Below, in pieces: positions 1 to 8,012 of a stretch of DNA of 36,886 bases. The first letter of the stretch is position 1. Every line of letters begins with the position of its first letter. The translations under genes were made by a program, and so were the position numbers. The stretch comes from Candidatus Poribacteria bacterium (lineage in GTDB: Bacteria; Abyssobacteria; SURF-5). The DNA lies in assembly GCA_016215705.1 (NCBI GenBank), contig JACRIR010000236.1, positions 1 to 36,886 of the forward strand, read 5' to 3'. Under the pieces are notes generated by a model, which saw only the letters and a list, made by a program, of their open reading frames with translations, made no database searches and had not been told where the DNA came from.

Positions 1-1
1 C

Positions 2-373
2 ATGTATCGGCTTGCCGAACGATTCTTGAGCGAGTGGAACTCGCAGGAAGTGGATCGCGTTGTCGGCGTTTACACGCATGATGTCGTCTACGTTGATCCG
101 AACACGCGAGGCGCAGTAAAAGGTTCGGACGCGCTGCGCCGGTACTTGACCAAGTTGCTCGCGCGATGGAAGATGCATTGGAGTCTGCGCGAGGCGCATC
201 TCTTTGAAGACAAGATCGGCTGCGCAGTGCTCTGGCACGCAACAATTCAAAGAGCAGAGGGCGGAGAAACCGTCGAGATGGACGGCATGGATTTCGTAAG
301 AGTTCGCGGAGACAAAGTCGAGCGGAACGAAGTTTATTTCGACCGCACAATCCTTGCGACGCTCATGGGGTAG
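2..373 (+). CDS. SnoaL/NTF2-like protein, possibly 5'-truncated
   Basis: A 123-residue open frame with the composition and order of the SnoaL-like NTF2 fold: an N-terminal helix (LAERFLSEWNSQEVDRV), a strand containing YVDPNTRG, and a C-terminal strand with RNEVYFDR. Small proteins of this fold act as polyketide cyclases, isomerases or ligand binders, and the substrate cannot be read from sequence. The first ATG lies at base 2 of the window, so the true start may be a few codons upstream and the entry should be treated as possibly partial. It ends 86 bp before the acyl-CoA dehydrogenase on the same strand, so co-transcription with the acyl-CoA genes is plausible. No catalytic assignment is made. 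Confidence 0.75.
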   Translation: MYRLAERFLSEWNSQEVDRVVGVYTHDVVYVDPNTRGAVKGSDALRRYLTKLLARWKMHWSLREAHLFEDKIGCAVLWHATIQRAEGGETVEMDGMDFVRVRGDKVERNEVYFDRTILATLMG

Positions 374-459
374 CAATTGGGGCCATTCACTGGTTTTGCC
401 TTTATGGCAAGAGAATAAGAAAGGCAGCTTTCGCAGCGACCTGAGAGGAGACGGGAAAT

Positions 460-2280
460 ATGGGGAACAATTATTATAGAGTCAACAAACGCGACGTTGA
501 CTTTGTCCTGAACGAGCAGCTTGGAGTCGAGAAGCTGTGCTCATTCGACAAGTACATGGGTTTCTCGCGCGAAGATTTCGACATGATTGTCACCGAGGCG
601 ATCAGGTTTGCCCGGGAAGTACTCGGCCCGATGAATCAGGATGCGGACCGCTGGGGGGTCCGCTTCCACGACGGCCGCGTGGAAGTCTATCCGGAATTTC
701 ATAAGGCATATAAGCTCGCCCGCGAGAACGGGTGGATCGCAATGCCCAACAGTTCCGCTTGGGGCGGGCAGGGACTGCCGGGCGTGATCTCCATGGCTGC
801 GGCTGAGTTCTTCACCGGCGCCTGTATGTCGTTCATTTGCCTGATGCCGGGAACCGGTGTCGGCCACATGGTCGAGAGCTTCGGACCCGACAAGCTCCGA
901 AAACTCTTTTGCGAAAAACTGTACACAGGTGAATGGGCGGGCACCATGTGTCTTACTGAGCCCCAGGCGGGAAGCGCGGTCGGCGACATCAGGACCTCAG
1001 CCCGAAAAGATGGGGAAGCGTACCTGCTCACGGGCACGAAGTGCTTCATCACGTCCGGCAACCACGAAGTGACCGAGAACATCATTCATGCAGTTCTCGC
1101 GCGAGTGGAAGGCGCTCCGCCGGGAACAAAAGGGATAAGCCAGTTTATCGTACCCAAATACTGGGTGAATGATGACGGCGCCCTGGGCCGATTCAACAAC
1201 GTCACCTGCGCTGGCGTCGAACACAAGATGGGGATGAAGGCATCGCCCACGTGCACACTCAATTTCGGCGAGGACGGCCCTTGCCGTGGCTATCTCCTCG
1301 GCAACGCCGAGAACCAGGGCATGAAGCAAATGTTTCAGATGATGAACGAGGCTCGCATCACCACGGGTCTGCAGGGAATCTCGCTGGCCGCAGCCGCATA
1401 CGAAAACGCCATCCAGTACGCTCATGAGCGCATACAAGGAGTGGACATAAGCGCCATGAGGGATCCGAACGCGCCGCGCGTGCCTATTGTCAGGCATGCC
1501 GACGTGCGCCGCATGCTTCTACACCAGAAGTGCATGGTTGAGGGCATGAGGGCGTTCGCTTATCGGTTGGCGTTCTATGACGACCTCGCTCACGTCCACC
1601 CCGACGAAGAAAAACGTAAACTTTACCAGGGCTTTGTTGATCTCTTGACTCCCGTCATGAAGGCCTACTGCTCGGATACCGGCTTCGAAATGACTTCGCT
1701 CGCGATGCAATGCTACGGAGGATACGGCTACTGTCAAGAGTATCCCGTCGAGCAGTACTGCCGCGATTCGCGTATCGCCATGATATTCGAGGGAACCAAC
1801 TTCATACAGGCCGCCGACCTGATTGGCCGCAAGCTCAACGTCGGCGGCGGAGCGCTCATGCAGAGCTACATGGCGTACCTCGATGAGTTCATCGACAGCC
1901 GCCGGGGAAACGGAAAGATGAGCGACCTTGTCGAAAAGCTCGATGCCGCGAAAACGATCCTGTTGGAAACGACAATGAAGATCGCCGGGTTTGCCGCGGA
2001 AGGAGACCTCGATTACGTAATGTCGGTGGCGACCCGATACCTTCATATGTTCGGGGAAGTGGCGATTGCGCGGGAACTCGTCGAGCAGGCGGCAATCGCC
2101 TCCGAGAAAATGGAGGCCACTGCCGGCGGCAGCGCTGACCACAAGTTCTATTCAGGAAAAATCCAGTCGGCGAAATTCTTTGTGAACAATGTGCTTCCGG
2201 GAGTCCGAATGAAATCTGAAATAATCACAAACCGGGACAGAAGTTGCATCGAGATAGCGGAGGACGCATTTTCCGCTTGA
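460..2280 (+). CDS. Acyl-CoA dehydrogenase, long C-terminally extended (DmdC/FadE-like) type
   Basis: This 606-aa flavoenzyme should oxidise an acyl-CoA to the 2,3-enoyl-CoA, passing electrons to ETF. The FAD/substrate motif MCLTEPQAGSAVGD lies near residues 163-176. The motif IFEGTNFIQAADLIGRK near residues 442-458 carries the expected catalytic base, Glu444. About 600 residues is longer than classic 380-aa dehydrogenases and matches the subgroup with an added C-terminal helical domain, which includes 3-methylmercaptopropionyl-CoA dehydrogenase DmdC. The exact acyl substrate is unknown. The start is supported by a GAGGAG ribosome-binding site about 10 bases upstream. A downstream enoyl-CoA hydratase suggests a beta-oxidation-type pair, although a 420-bp spacer with an inverted-repeat element separates them. 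Confidence 0.93.
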   Translation: MGNNYYRVNKRDVDFVLNEQLGVEKLCSFDKYMGFSREDFDMIVTEAIRFAREVLGPMNQDADRWGVRFHDGRVEVYPEFHKAYKLARENGWIAMPNSSAWGGQGLPGVISMAAAEFFTGACMSFICLMPGTGVGHMVESFGPDKLRKLFCEKLYTGEWAGTMCLTEPQAGSAVGDIRTSARKDGEAYLLTGTKCFITSGNHEVTENIIHAVLARVEGAPPGTKGISQFIVPKYWVNDDGALGRFNNVTCAGVEHKMGMKASPTCTLNFGEDGPCRGYLLGNAENQGMKQMFQMMNEARITTGLQGISLAAAAYENAIQYAHERIQGVDISAMRDPNAPRVPIVRHADVRRMLLHQKCMVEGMRAFAYRLAFYDDLAHVHPDEEKRKLYQGFVDLLTPVMKAYCSDTGFEMTSLAMQCYGGYGYCQEYPVEQYCRDSRIAMIFEGTNFIQAADLIGRKLNVGGGALMQSYMAYLDEFIDSRRGNGKMSDLVEKLDAAKTILLETTMKIAGFAAEGDLDYVMSVATRYLHMFGEVAIARELVEQAAIASEKMEATAGGSADHKFYSGKIQSAKFFVNNVLPGVRMKSEIITNRDRSCIEIAEDAFSA

Positions 2281-2700
2281 TATACTGCCGTCCAACATAA
2301 TAGAATCTTAAGGGTCTGTTGAACAAAAGATACTAGTATGACGTTTCCGAAATAACATAGCATAAGCATTTTGAGGATGAGCCCAACAATAACCGTCATT
2401 CTGAGCGAAGCGAAGAATCTCGTTCTTTATGGCTATTGCAACGTTACTTAGGAAGCGCTCTACTAGCCACTTGTCATTCTGAGCGAAGGGCCGCAGGCCC
2501 TAGCGAAGAATCTCTTTGAAATACAGGGACTTAGAAACCGAGAACGAGATTCTTCGCTGCGCTCAGAATGACGGTTGTTATCGCGCTTACCCGAATGAAG
2601 TTTATGCCGTGTTATTCAGGAAACGCTGAACCAGAGAAGAGAATGAAAATAAGGAAGTTGGAACGCACAATTCGTATAGCACAATTCGGAGAAAACGTAG
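2281..2700. other. 420-bp intergenic region with dispersed repeats
   Basis: No credible gene lies here. The region is dominated by copies of an environmental-genome repeat of the form TCATTCTGAGCGAAG...CGAAGAATCT, present near 2395-2420, 2476-2512 and inverted at 2548-2573, arranged inside a longer inverted-repeat element (separate entry). Two short open frames on opposite strands (2148-2399 and 2568-2837) encode similar peptides only because the DNA is an inverted repeat. Bases after about 2640 are A-rich and lead to the enoyl-CoA hydratase start. Confidence 0.7.
2342..2625. repeat. 284-bp imperfect long inverted repeat, MITE-like
   Basis: The outer arms (about 2342-2427 and 2541-2625) are inverted copies of each other. 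The inner 36 bases (2391-2426 against 2541-2575) match nearly perfectly, and the outer part starts with CGTTTCC/GGAAACG and retains AATAACA..GCATAA-type similarity. A third, palindromic repeat copy with GGGCCGCAGGCCC sits in the middle (about 2472-2515). No transposase is encoded, so this could be a non-autonomous element or a folded intergenic repeat cluster. Target-site duplications were not identified. Confidence 0.6.
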
Positions 2701-3486
2701 ATGACAGAACTAATCAACTTGAAACGAGACGGAAACGTGGTTCAACTGCTCCTCAATCGGCCGGAAGCGTTCAATGCGCTGAACTTCGAGGTTATGGAAC
2801 TTCTGGTCGAGCATTTAACAAGTGTTTCGATGGATGACACAGTGCGAGCAATGGTTGTGTCCGGCGAAGGAAAGGCCTTTTGCGCAGGCGGCGACCTTAA
2901 GTGGGCGCTGGGTCAGCCCGAGGGCGCGCCCGCTGCCTTCCACAAACTTGCCGGCCGGCTCCATCCGGCGGTCTTGGAGATTCGCCGAATGCGCAAGCCG
3001 GTTATCGCAGCCATAAACGGAGTGGCGGCGGGCGCCGGGTTCTCACTCGCCCTCGTGTGCGATTTCCGGGTTATGGCGCGGTCTGCCATCTTCAGACAGG
3101 CATACACGTCGGTCGGGTTGTGTATCGACGGCGGTGGCACGTTTACGCTTCCCCGGATTGTCGGTCTGGCCCGCGCGATGGAAATAGCCGCCTTCGATGC
3201 GCCGATTTCATCCGAGCAAGCCCTGGCGTGGGGGCTTGTGACGAAAGTCGTGGACGACGGACAGGCGCTGCAAGAAGCCTCGACCTTGGCGCGCCAACTG
3301 ACGCAGGGCTCGGTTCATTCCTTTGGCTGGAGCAAGCAGCTTATTACCGATTCGTTCAATTCGCCGTTTGAAGCGCACATCGAGCGTGAGCGCGATGCCC
3401 TTTCGCGTTGCGCAGCGCATCACGAGGGCCAGGAAGGACTTCGCGCCTTCGTGGAAAAGAGAAAACCGAAATTCCAGTCGCAGTGA
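2701..3486 (+). CDS. Enoyl-CoA hydratase/isomerase family protein (PaaG-like)
   Basis: A 261-aa crotonase-fold protein acting on CoA thioesters. The first oxyanion-hole segment is GKAFCAGGDLKW (about residues 57-68) and the second is INGVAAGAGFSLAL (about 103-116). Where typical hydratases have QPE with the first catalytic glutamate, this protein has RQAYTSVGL, followed by CIDGGG with Asp143. That arrangement resembles PaaG-type isomerases, in which an aspartate is the key acid/base. Isomerisation of an unsaturated or epoxidised acyl-CoA is therefore at least as likely as simple hydration, but this is inference. It follows the acyl-CoA dehydrogenase on the same strand. Confidence 0.88.
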   Translation: MTELINLKRDGNVVQLLLNRPEAFNALNFEVMELLVEHLTSVSMDDTVRAMVVSGEGKAFCAGGDLKWALGQPEGAPAAFHKLAGRLHPAVLEIRRMRKPVIAAINGVAAGAGFSLALVCDFRVMARSAIFRQAYTSVGLCIDGGGTFTLPRIVGLARAMEIAAFDAPISSEQALAWGLVTKVVDDGQALQEASTLARQLTQGSVHSFGWSKQLITDSFNSPFEAHIERERDALSRCAAHHEGQEGLRAFVEKRKPKFQSQ

Positions 3487-3796
3487 TCACGCAGCGATGC
3501 GAGGCCACAACCAAAGAAGAAAAGAAGGAAGAAACCAAAGAAAAAGAAACTCTGGGATCATGAATGATCATCCCGCGGAACGAGGGACAAGGCGCGAGAC
3601 GAATTATACGAATGAACAGTCTCTTCTTTGTCATTCCCGCGAAAGCAGGAATCCATTTAGCGACAAAGAGTTACTAAACTGTGCTCATAAGAATCACGAC
3701 AAGATTTCAAGAAACTAACAGTGAGTAGTATATGGAGGTCCCGACTTTCGTCGTTGCTTAGCGGGAACACCCTCCAAATCGGAAGCGAGGTCGAAA
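3487..3796. other. 310-bp intergenic region: A-rich tract, REP-like repeat, leader hairpin
   Basis: No gene is seen. The first part is purine-rich (about 3505-3550). A palindromic dispersed repeat of the GTCATTCCCGCGAAAGCAGGAATCC type lies at about 3631-3655; a related motif occurs near 16653 and 21034. Just before the next gene, bases 3733-3776 can fold into a stem in which TGGAGG and TCCCG pair with CCTCCA and CGGGA around an 18-base loop. A GAGG ribosome-binding site at 3787-3790 serves the following ATG. Confidence 0.6.
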
Positions 3797-4222
3797 ATGG
3801 ACATTGACTCAGACATGCTCGAGACGTTCCAGCATATGCTCGGATATTCCGATGAGGAATTGGCAAAGTGGAAGGCCGACCCGCGCAATACGCGCGTGGC
3901 GTCATTGATGCCGGAATTCGCCAAATATCGCGTGGTCGTCGAGGTTCTCAAATCGCACGGTTGCGTAATGAATCATAAGGCGGGTGATAAGTTCTACTTT
4001 ACGGGAAGCGGCGCACTGCTGTGCAATGAGGGGCCTTCCCACATCTGCGCCGGGGCTCTCGCCCCGGTTATGACGTTTGCGTTGCGCGTTCTTGATAAGA
4101 TCGGCGCCGGGCTCGACCCGACAAAGTATTCGTTCAACCGCGTCCGCTGCGTTGACGTCGGACTCGAGAATGGCGGCTGGGGCGAAATTCTGATGGAAGT
4201 CAGAGTCGAGAAGACGGACTGA
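3797..4222 (+). CDS. TIGR04076-like conserved protein
   Basis: A 141-aa protein of unknown function. Residues from about 36 onward (YRVVVEVLKSHGC, then HKAGDKFYF, and GGWGEILMEV near the end) follow the pattern I associate with the small TIGR04076 family, whose members share a conserved cysteine, a K-x-G-D-x-F/Y core and a hydrophobic middle. The first 35 residues look like a helical extension (SDEELAKWKADPRN). No catalytic residue can be named. The start is supported by GAGG six bases upstream. It sits between an enoyl-CoA hydratase and a methyltransferase, which suggests a metabolic accessory role but proves nothing. Confidence 0.6.
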   Translation: MDIDSDMLETFQHMLGYSDEELAKWKADPRNTRVASLMPEFAKYRVVVEVLKSHGCVMNHKAGDKFYFTGSGALLCNEGPSHICAGALAPVMTFALRVLDKIGAGLDPTKYSFNRVRCVDVGLENGGWGEILMEVRVEKTD

Positions 4223-4281
4223 CATTGAGCCATCACAGTCGATAGCGTATAATGTTGAATGTAACGCTGAGAAACAAGGAA

Positions 4282-5088
4282 ATGACCAGGACATATGTTC
4301 ACGGATACGATCAAAGAGAAAGCATTCGTCTTCAAGACCAAGCTTCGACTTTAGTCGAACTATTGCATTCGGATACCTCCTATCCGGCTGGCAGCCGGGT
4401 ACTGGAAGTCGGCTGCGGAGTTGGCGCTCAGACCGTCACTCTCGCGCGAAACAGCCCGCGCGCGCTTATTACTTCGGTCGATATATCCGAATTCTCTCTT
4501 GCCGAAGCCAGGAGAGCCGTGGCAACGGCCGGTCTGTCGAATGTTCAATTCCAGCGGGGCGATATCTTCCACCTGCCCTTTAGGCCCGGCGCTTTCGACC
4601 ATGTTTTTGTCTGCTTCGTTCTGGAGCACCTATCGAAGCCGGTCGACGCGCTGAACGCCCTGAAGAGTTTTCTCAAAGTCGGCGGGACTATCACGGTCAT
4701 CGAGGGAGATCACGGCTCGGCCTATTTCCATCCGGACAGCGAAGCGGCGCATAAGGCGATTCACTGCCAGGTCGAATTGCAGAGACGGGCCGGCGGAAAT
4801 GCGCTGATTGGAAGAGAGCTTTATCCGCTCTTGAGCAAAGCTGGTTTCGGCTCGATTCGAGTGTCACCCCGAATGGTCTACGTTGATTCAAGCAAGCCCG
4901 AACTCGTTGAGGGATTCACCAAAAAGACTTTCACGGCGATGATTGAGGGCGTTCGCGAGTCGGCTCTTGCAGCGGGAATGATCGATCAGCCCACTTTCGA
5001 CAAAGGCATTCAAGACCTCTACCGAACCGCCCAACCGGACGGCGTCTTCTGCTACACTTTCTTCAAGGCGGTGGCAGAGAGAATCTGA
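4282..5088 (+). CDS. Class I SAM-dependent methyltransferase
   Basis: This 268-aa protein carries the glycine-rich SAM-binding motif I (VLEVGCGVGAQ, about residues 38-48), an acidic strand end (SVDISEFSL) and a motif IV-like segment FDHVFVCFVLEHL, all typical of Rossmann-fold methyltransferases of the UbiE/small-molecule group. I prefer the ATG at 4282 (MTRTYVHGYDQRES) because such a start is usual for close family members. An in-frame ATG at 4252 would add ten residues with no visible ribosome-binding site. The AAGGA before 4282 is unusually close, so the start is not certain. The acceptor substrate is unknown. It converges with the MBL-fold gene, leaving a 41-bp gap. Confidence 0.88.
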   Translation: MTRTYVHGYDQRESIRLQDQASTLVELLHSDTSYPAGSRVLEVGCGVGAQTVTLARNSPRALITSVDISEFSLAEARRAVATAGLSNVQFQRGDIFHLPFRPGAFDHVFVCFVLEHLSKPVDALNALKSFLKVGGTITVIEGDHGSAYFHPDSEAAHKAIHCQVELQRRAGGNALIGRELYPLLSKAGFGSIRVSPRMVYVDSSKPELVEGFTKKTFTAMIEGVRESALAAGMIDQPTFDKGIQDLYRTAQPDGVFCYTFFKAVAERI

Positions 5089-5129
5089 ACTTTGTAGTGA
5101 TTGGCTGGCCCTCATTAAGGAGCAGTGTC

Positions 5130-6326
5130 TTATTCTGCCGGAGACAAAACGATTCTCTTGCCCTCTTTCCTGGGCCGGACTCCCGCCTCCTTGAGCACCG
5201 AGGCGACAAGCACATCCATGCGTGATGGGAAGTCAGGGAACTTCATCGCCTTCTTCAGTTGCACACCGGGGCTTCTTGATGCTCCGAGTTCCTCGACTAT
5301 CTCTGCCACAGTCGAATCGCCAATTCTTGAATGAGCGGACAGCGCCTCTTTCTTCAGGCTTGAGTAGTATTCGTGGAAAGTCCCAAAGAACGACGCGCAT
5401 TCTTCGCGTCCGCGAGCGACATCGGCGATCTGAGTCTTGTGAAGCGGGTTCAAACCATACTTCTCGAAAATCCCGGGCATGAACGTCTTTGAACGATGTC
5501 CATCGCCCACGAGTTCAACGTATCCTTCTTTCGCCATGACGCCAAATTGTCCGCTTGTCTTGATTAGTCTGTCGATGGAACTGTAGAAGAAAGCCGGGTT
5601 AATCTCAATCGTTACGTCGCCGGCAAGGAGAAGCTTATTTTCAGGATCGTAGAGTGAAATATGGCCGGGTGAATGGGCCCCATCATGAATGAGAAAGAAA
5701 CGGCCCACCTGCCATCCCTCAAATTCCACGCTCCCGAAGCGCTGCGTGACTCGGTCTTCGAGAGACAGAATATCCGCTCGTTCCGCCAATGTGCGAATTC
5801 CGCCCATGGTCTTGCCGAAGGCGCGCCGCACTATGGCTCGAGCTATGGGATGGGATACCTTCTCCGCAATCCTGACTACGGCGGTCGGCCAATTCCATGA
5901 GAACATGCTCGTGTAGACGTTCTCATATTCCTCGAGACGGGCCAGATCCTCTATCATGTCGGTTACACAGTTGATCGTTTTCACCTCCGGTTCGGGCAGC
6001 AGAAATTTCCACTGAAGGCCGGACTCGAGAACGACCTCGTTGTTCGATGCATGATCGAAATGGCCCTGGGTCAGAGTCAGAATCACTCGCTTCACTCCCT
6101 CTTTCTTATATCTCTCGATGATCTTGAGCATGCGAGACCGATAGAAGGAATGGGCGCCGGTATCCAGAATGACAAGGGAATCTCCATCCCGGAGAATATA
6201 TATATTGGAGGAAGGGTGTTTGACAAAAAATTGGTCGCCGATGTAGCCCTCGAGCATCCACACGTCAGGCGCAATTTCGGCTACGACTGACTTACTGAGT
6301 TCTCCTGCAAATCCGGCGTCAGCCAT
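5130..6326 (-). CDS. MBL-fold metallo-hydrolase with altered metal motif
   Basis: A 398-aa metallo-beta-lactamase-fold protein. The signature strand ILTLTQGHFDHASN contains the motif at residues 87-92 as Q-G-H-F-D-H, so the first histidine of the usual H-x-H-x-D-H is glutamine. A later H-S-P-G-H segment and LLAGDVTIEI supply the next expected metal-ligand regions. The N-terminal strands (NIYILRDGDSLVILDTG) are typical. The start at 6326 is chosen because AGGAG lies seven bases upstream; a longer frame to 6410 has no such support. It is the last gene of a TetR-hydrolase-MBL operon. Hydrolysis of an ester, lactone or thioester is a family-level guess. Confidence 0.87.
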   Translation of the reverse strand: MADAGFAGELSKSVVAEIAPDVWMLEGYIGDQFFVKHPSSNIYILRDGDSLVILDTGAHSFYRSRMLKIIERYKKEGVKRVILTLTQGHFDHASNNEVVLESGLQWKFLLPEPEVKTINCVTDMIEDLARLEEYENVYTSMFSWNWPTAVVRIAEKVSHPIARAIVRRAFGKTMGGIRTLAERADILSLEDRVTQRFGSVEFEGWQVGRFFLIHDGAHSPGHISLYDPENKLLLAGDVTIEINPAFFYSSIDRLIKTSGQFGVMAKEGYVELVGDGHRSKTFMPGIFEKYGLNPLHKTQIADVARGREECASFFGTFHEYYSSLKKEALSAHSRIGDSTVAEIVEELGASRSPGVQLKKAMKFPDFPSRMDVLVASVLKEAGVRPRKEGKRIVLSPAE

Positions 6327-6340
6327 GTGCGTTCTCCTTT

Positions 6341-6656
6341 TCAGGCGTGAAAGCCGTTCAGCCAGTTCAGAATTTCGTTTGTCGCCACAGAAATGTTGCC
6401 GACCTGGCAATGTTGGTCGCCGCCCTCCTCAGCCGTAAAAATCCGCCCTTTCACGGACTTCACATTCGTCAAGGCTTCTTTTTGGAGATAGAAGTACTCC
6501 AGCGGCACAAAATGGTCATTCTCGCCGGCGGTCAAAAGAACATCTTGTTTGACCAGATGTGAAAAGCTCCACGTGCCAGGCTTCGGCGCCGTACGTCAAG
6601 ACCCTGTTGAATTGAAAATTCATCTGGGGCAGGGGAACAAACTGCTTGTATGCCAT
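6341..6656 (-). pseudogene. Alpha/beta-hydrolase remnant with internal deletion and frame change
   Basis: A start codon at 6656 sits one base after the TetR stop and behind a good AGGAAGG site. It begins a frame reading YKQFVPLPQMNFQFNRVLTY, a typical hydrolase N-terminus. After about 25 codons the similarity jumps, in a different frame, to a hydrolase C-terminus: LLTAGENDHFVPL carries the late acidic/histidine region, and the frame ends ILNWLNGFHA at 6343. The nucleophile-serine core (some 250 residues in intact relatives) is absent. The junction lies at about 6575-6600. This is best explained by deletion of the gene's middle, leaving translation of the downstream MBL gene possible from its own ribosome-binding site. 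Confidence 0.75.
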
Positions 6657-6657
6657 A

Positions 6658-7239
6658 TCACACCTTCCTCTTGACGATTGCCTCCACAAGGAATTTCGTC
6701 AGTTCCTCCATTTCTTCTTCAGTTGAGAGACCCTCTTGGGCAGGAAGAGTCCGTGCGTACGTGAATGCTTGCAGAAGCTTGAAGAGAATGTATGATGTTA
6801 TCCCGGTATTAAGATTGCGGAACTTCCCCTGCCTTATCCCTTCCTTCAGGAAGCCCGAGAATATGTCCAGAATCCCTTGTTCGCCCACGTAAAACTCTTT
6901 CTTGAGATATGGAATGAAGCCGTTGTCCTCGTCCCTCAATGCCTTTGCCATAAAAGGTTCGTGCTCGAAATAGTCTCTTGCGACCAGCATAAACCTCTTG
7001 AGCCTTTCCACAGGGTCTCTGACGTCCTCGAGCCTCCCGAGTACAACTCTCCTTGCAGTTAGAGCTTCTCTGATGAACAGAGCAACAAAGAGGCTCTCCT
7101 TGTCTTCAAACAACTCATACAGTGTTCTTTTCGAGACACCCGCATCTCCGGCTATCTCATCGACTGTCGTTTTCTTGAAGCCGAATTTGTCGAATCTCAC
7201 TTTTGCCACGTCCAGAATATGGTTCTTCTTGTCTTCCAT
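6658..7239 (-). CDS. TetR/AcrR-family transcriptional regulator
   Basis: A 193-aa repressor-type protein. The N-terminal helix-turn-helix domain is plain: ILDVAKVRFDKFGFKKTTVD (about residues 8-27), then EIAGDAGVSKRTLYELFEDK (about 28-47). The remaining helical domain would bind a ligand, commonly a fatty acyl-CoA or hydrophobic compound in this family. It is the first gene of an operon with the hydrolase remnant (one base after its stop) and the MBL-fold enzyme, so it probably regulates these. A TTGACA box with a 17-base spacer and CATAAG lies close upstream (about 7242-7270) but would start transcription inside the reading frame, so I do not annotate it as the promoter. Confidence 0.92.
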   Translation of the reverse strand: MEDKKNHILDVAKVRFDKFGFKKTTVDEIAGDAGVSKRTLYELFEDKESLFVALFIREALTARRVVLGRLEDVRDPVERLKRFMLVARDYFEHEPFMAKALRDEDNGFIPYLKKEFYVGEQGILDIFSGFLKEGIRQGKFRNLNTGITSYILFKLLQAFTYARTLPAQEGLSTEEEMEELTKFLVEAIVKRKV

Positions 7240-7299
7240 TTCTTATGCTTTCCAATATCCCTTGTGTCAAACTGCAGTCTGAGAATAACGAATCAAACC

Positions 7300-7352
7300 G
7301 CTGTCATTGCGAGCGAAGGGCCGCAGGCCCAAGCGAAATAATCTCTGTCACA
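7300..7352. repeat. Dispersed palindromic repeat copy
   Basis: Between the TetR and DUF1847 genes lies a copy of the same family as at 2395-2575: TCATTGCGAGCGAAG, then the palindrome GGGCCGCAGGCCC, then AAGCGAAATAATCTC. It may act as a weak terminator or mRNA hairpin for the upstream DUF1847 transcript. No coding capacity is inferred. Confidence 0.6.
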
Positions 7353-7382
7353 TTCTCTTCATGGACTCCCCGATTTCAAGCA

Positions 7383-8012
7383 CTACTGCTGCTCCAAAGA
7401 CTCCTTGTATTGCGGAATCGCGGCCAGGGGATCGTGGTTGAACACCCGGTCCTTGACCGCCAGTATCGTCACCGGCGCGGTCGAATGCCTAATGAAAAGC
7501 GCATCATCGCCGACACACAACCCGAGAAGGACATTCAGGTCGGTCTTGCATCTGTTCATAAGGAATGCCTGTCCGACCGGGTCACACTGTGGCTGGCGTC
7601 CATCAGGATACATCTTGTCCTCGGTTGAAAGGCCGATATCGTCCGAACACAACCCTCCGGTCATGCAGCAAACGGAGACCACATCAAAGTCGCGTTTCTC
7701 AAATACGTCCGAGACTACTTTCGCCTGATCCGAGAGGCCAATGCAAAACGCCAACCCCAGCCTCCTGAAACCCATGTTACGGGAATAGATCATTATTTCC
7801 TCGACCCGATTCTTGCTTAATCCGGAATCCTTCCACGTTCTGGCGACTCCTCCAAACATTCTTCTGATTTCGGGTTCCGCAACCACATTCCGCACTTCAT
7901 CGAAGACGGCGGGAACCGTTCTCATCGGGCAGAACTTCGGACCGTCTTGGTTCGGACCCAATAAACACGACTTGGACAAACATTTCACGCATTTACACAG
8001 CGTATCTTGCAT
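7383..8012 (-). CDS. DUF1847-family cysteine-rich protein
   Basis: A 209-aa protein rich in cysteines, matching my recollection of the DUF1847 family. An N-terminal cluster (CKCVKCLSKSC, then FCPMR) looks like a metal site. Further conserved-type cysteines occur in FCIGLSDQ, CCMTGGLC, QPQCDPVG, NRCKTD and LGLCVGDD. The pattern suggests Fe-S or zinc binding, but no reaction is established. The ATG at 8012 is chosen because AAGGAGG lies eight to nine bases upstream; the frame could open at 8033. It is transcribed alone from a consensus sigma-70 promoter (separate entry), which implies substantial basal expression. Confidence 0.8.
   Translation of the reverse strand: MQDTLCKCVKCLSKSCLLGPNQDGPKFCPMRTVPAVFDEVRNVVAEPEIRRMFGGVARTWKDSGLSKNRVEEIMIYSRNMGFRRLGLAFCIGLSDQAKVVSDVFEKRDFDVVSVCCMTGGLCSDDIGLSTEDKMYPDGRQPQCDPVGQAFLMNRCKTDLNVLLGLCVGDDALFIRHSTAPVTILAVKDRVFNHDPLAAIPQYKESLEQQ

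Noticed and set aside
2148-2837. Two small frames encoding similar peptides on opposite strands (MTVIVGL... and MTVVIAL...)
   Set aside because: The similarity comes from the inverted-repeat DNA, not from paralogous genes.
7242-7270. TTGACA-17-CATAAG as the TetR promoter
   Set aside because: Its start site would fall inside the TetR reading frame and the -10 is poor; it would require a later start codon that would cut into the DNA-binding domain.
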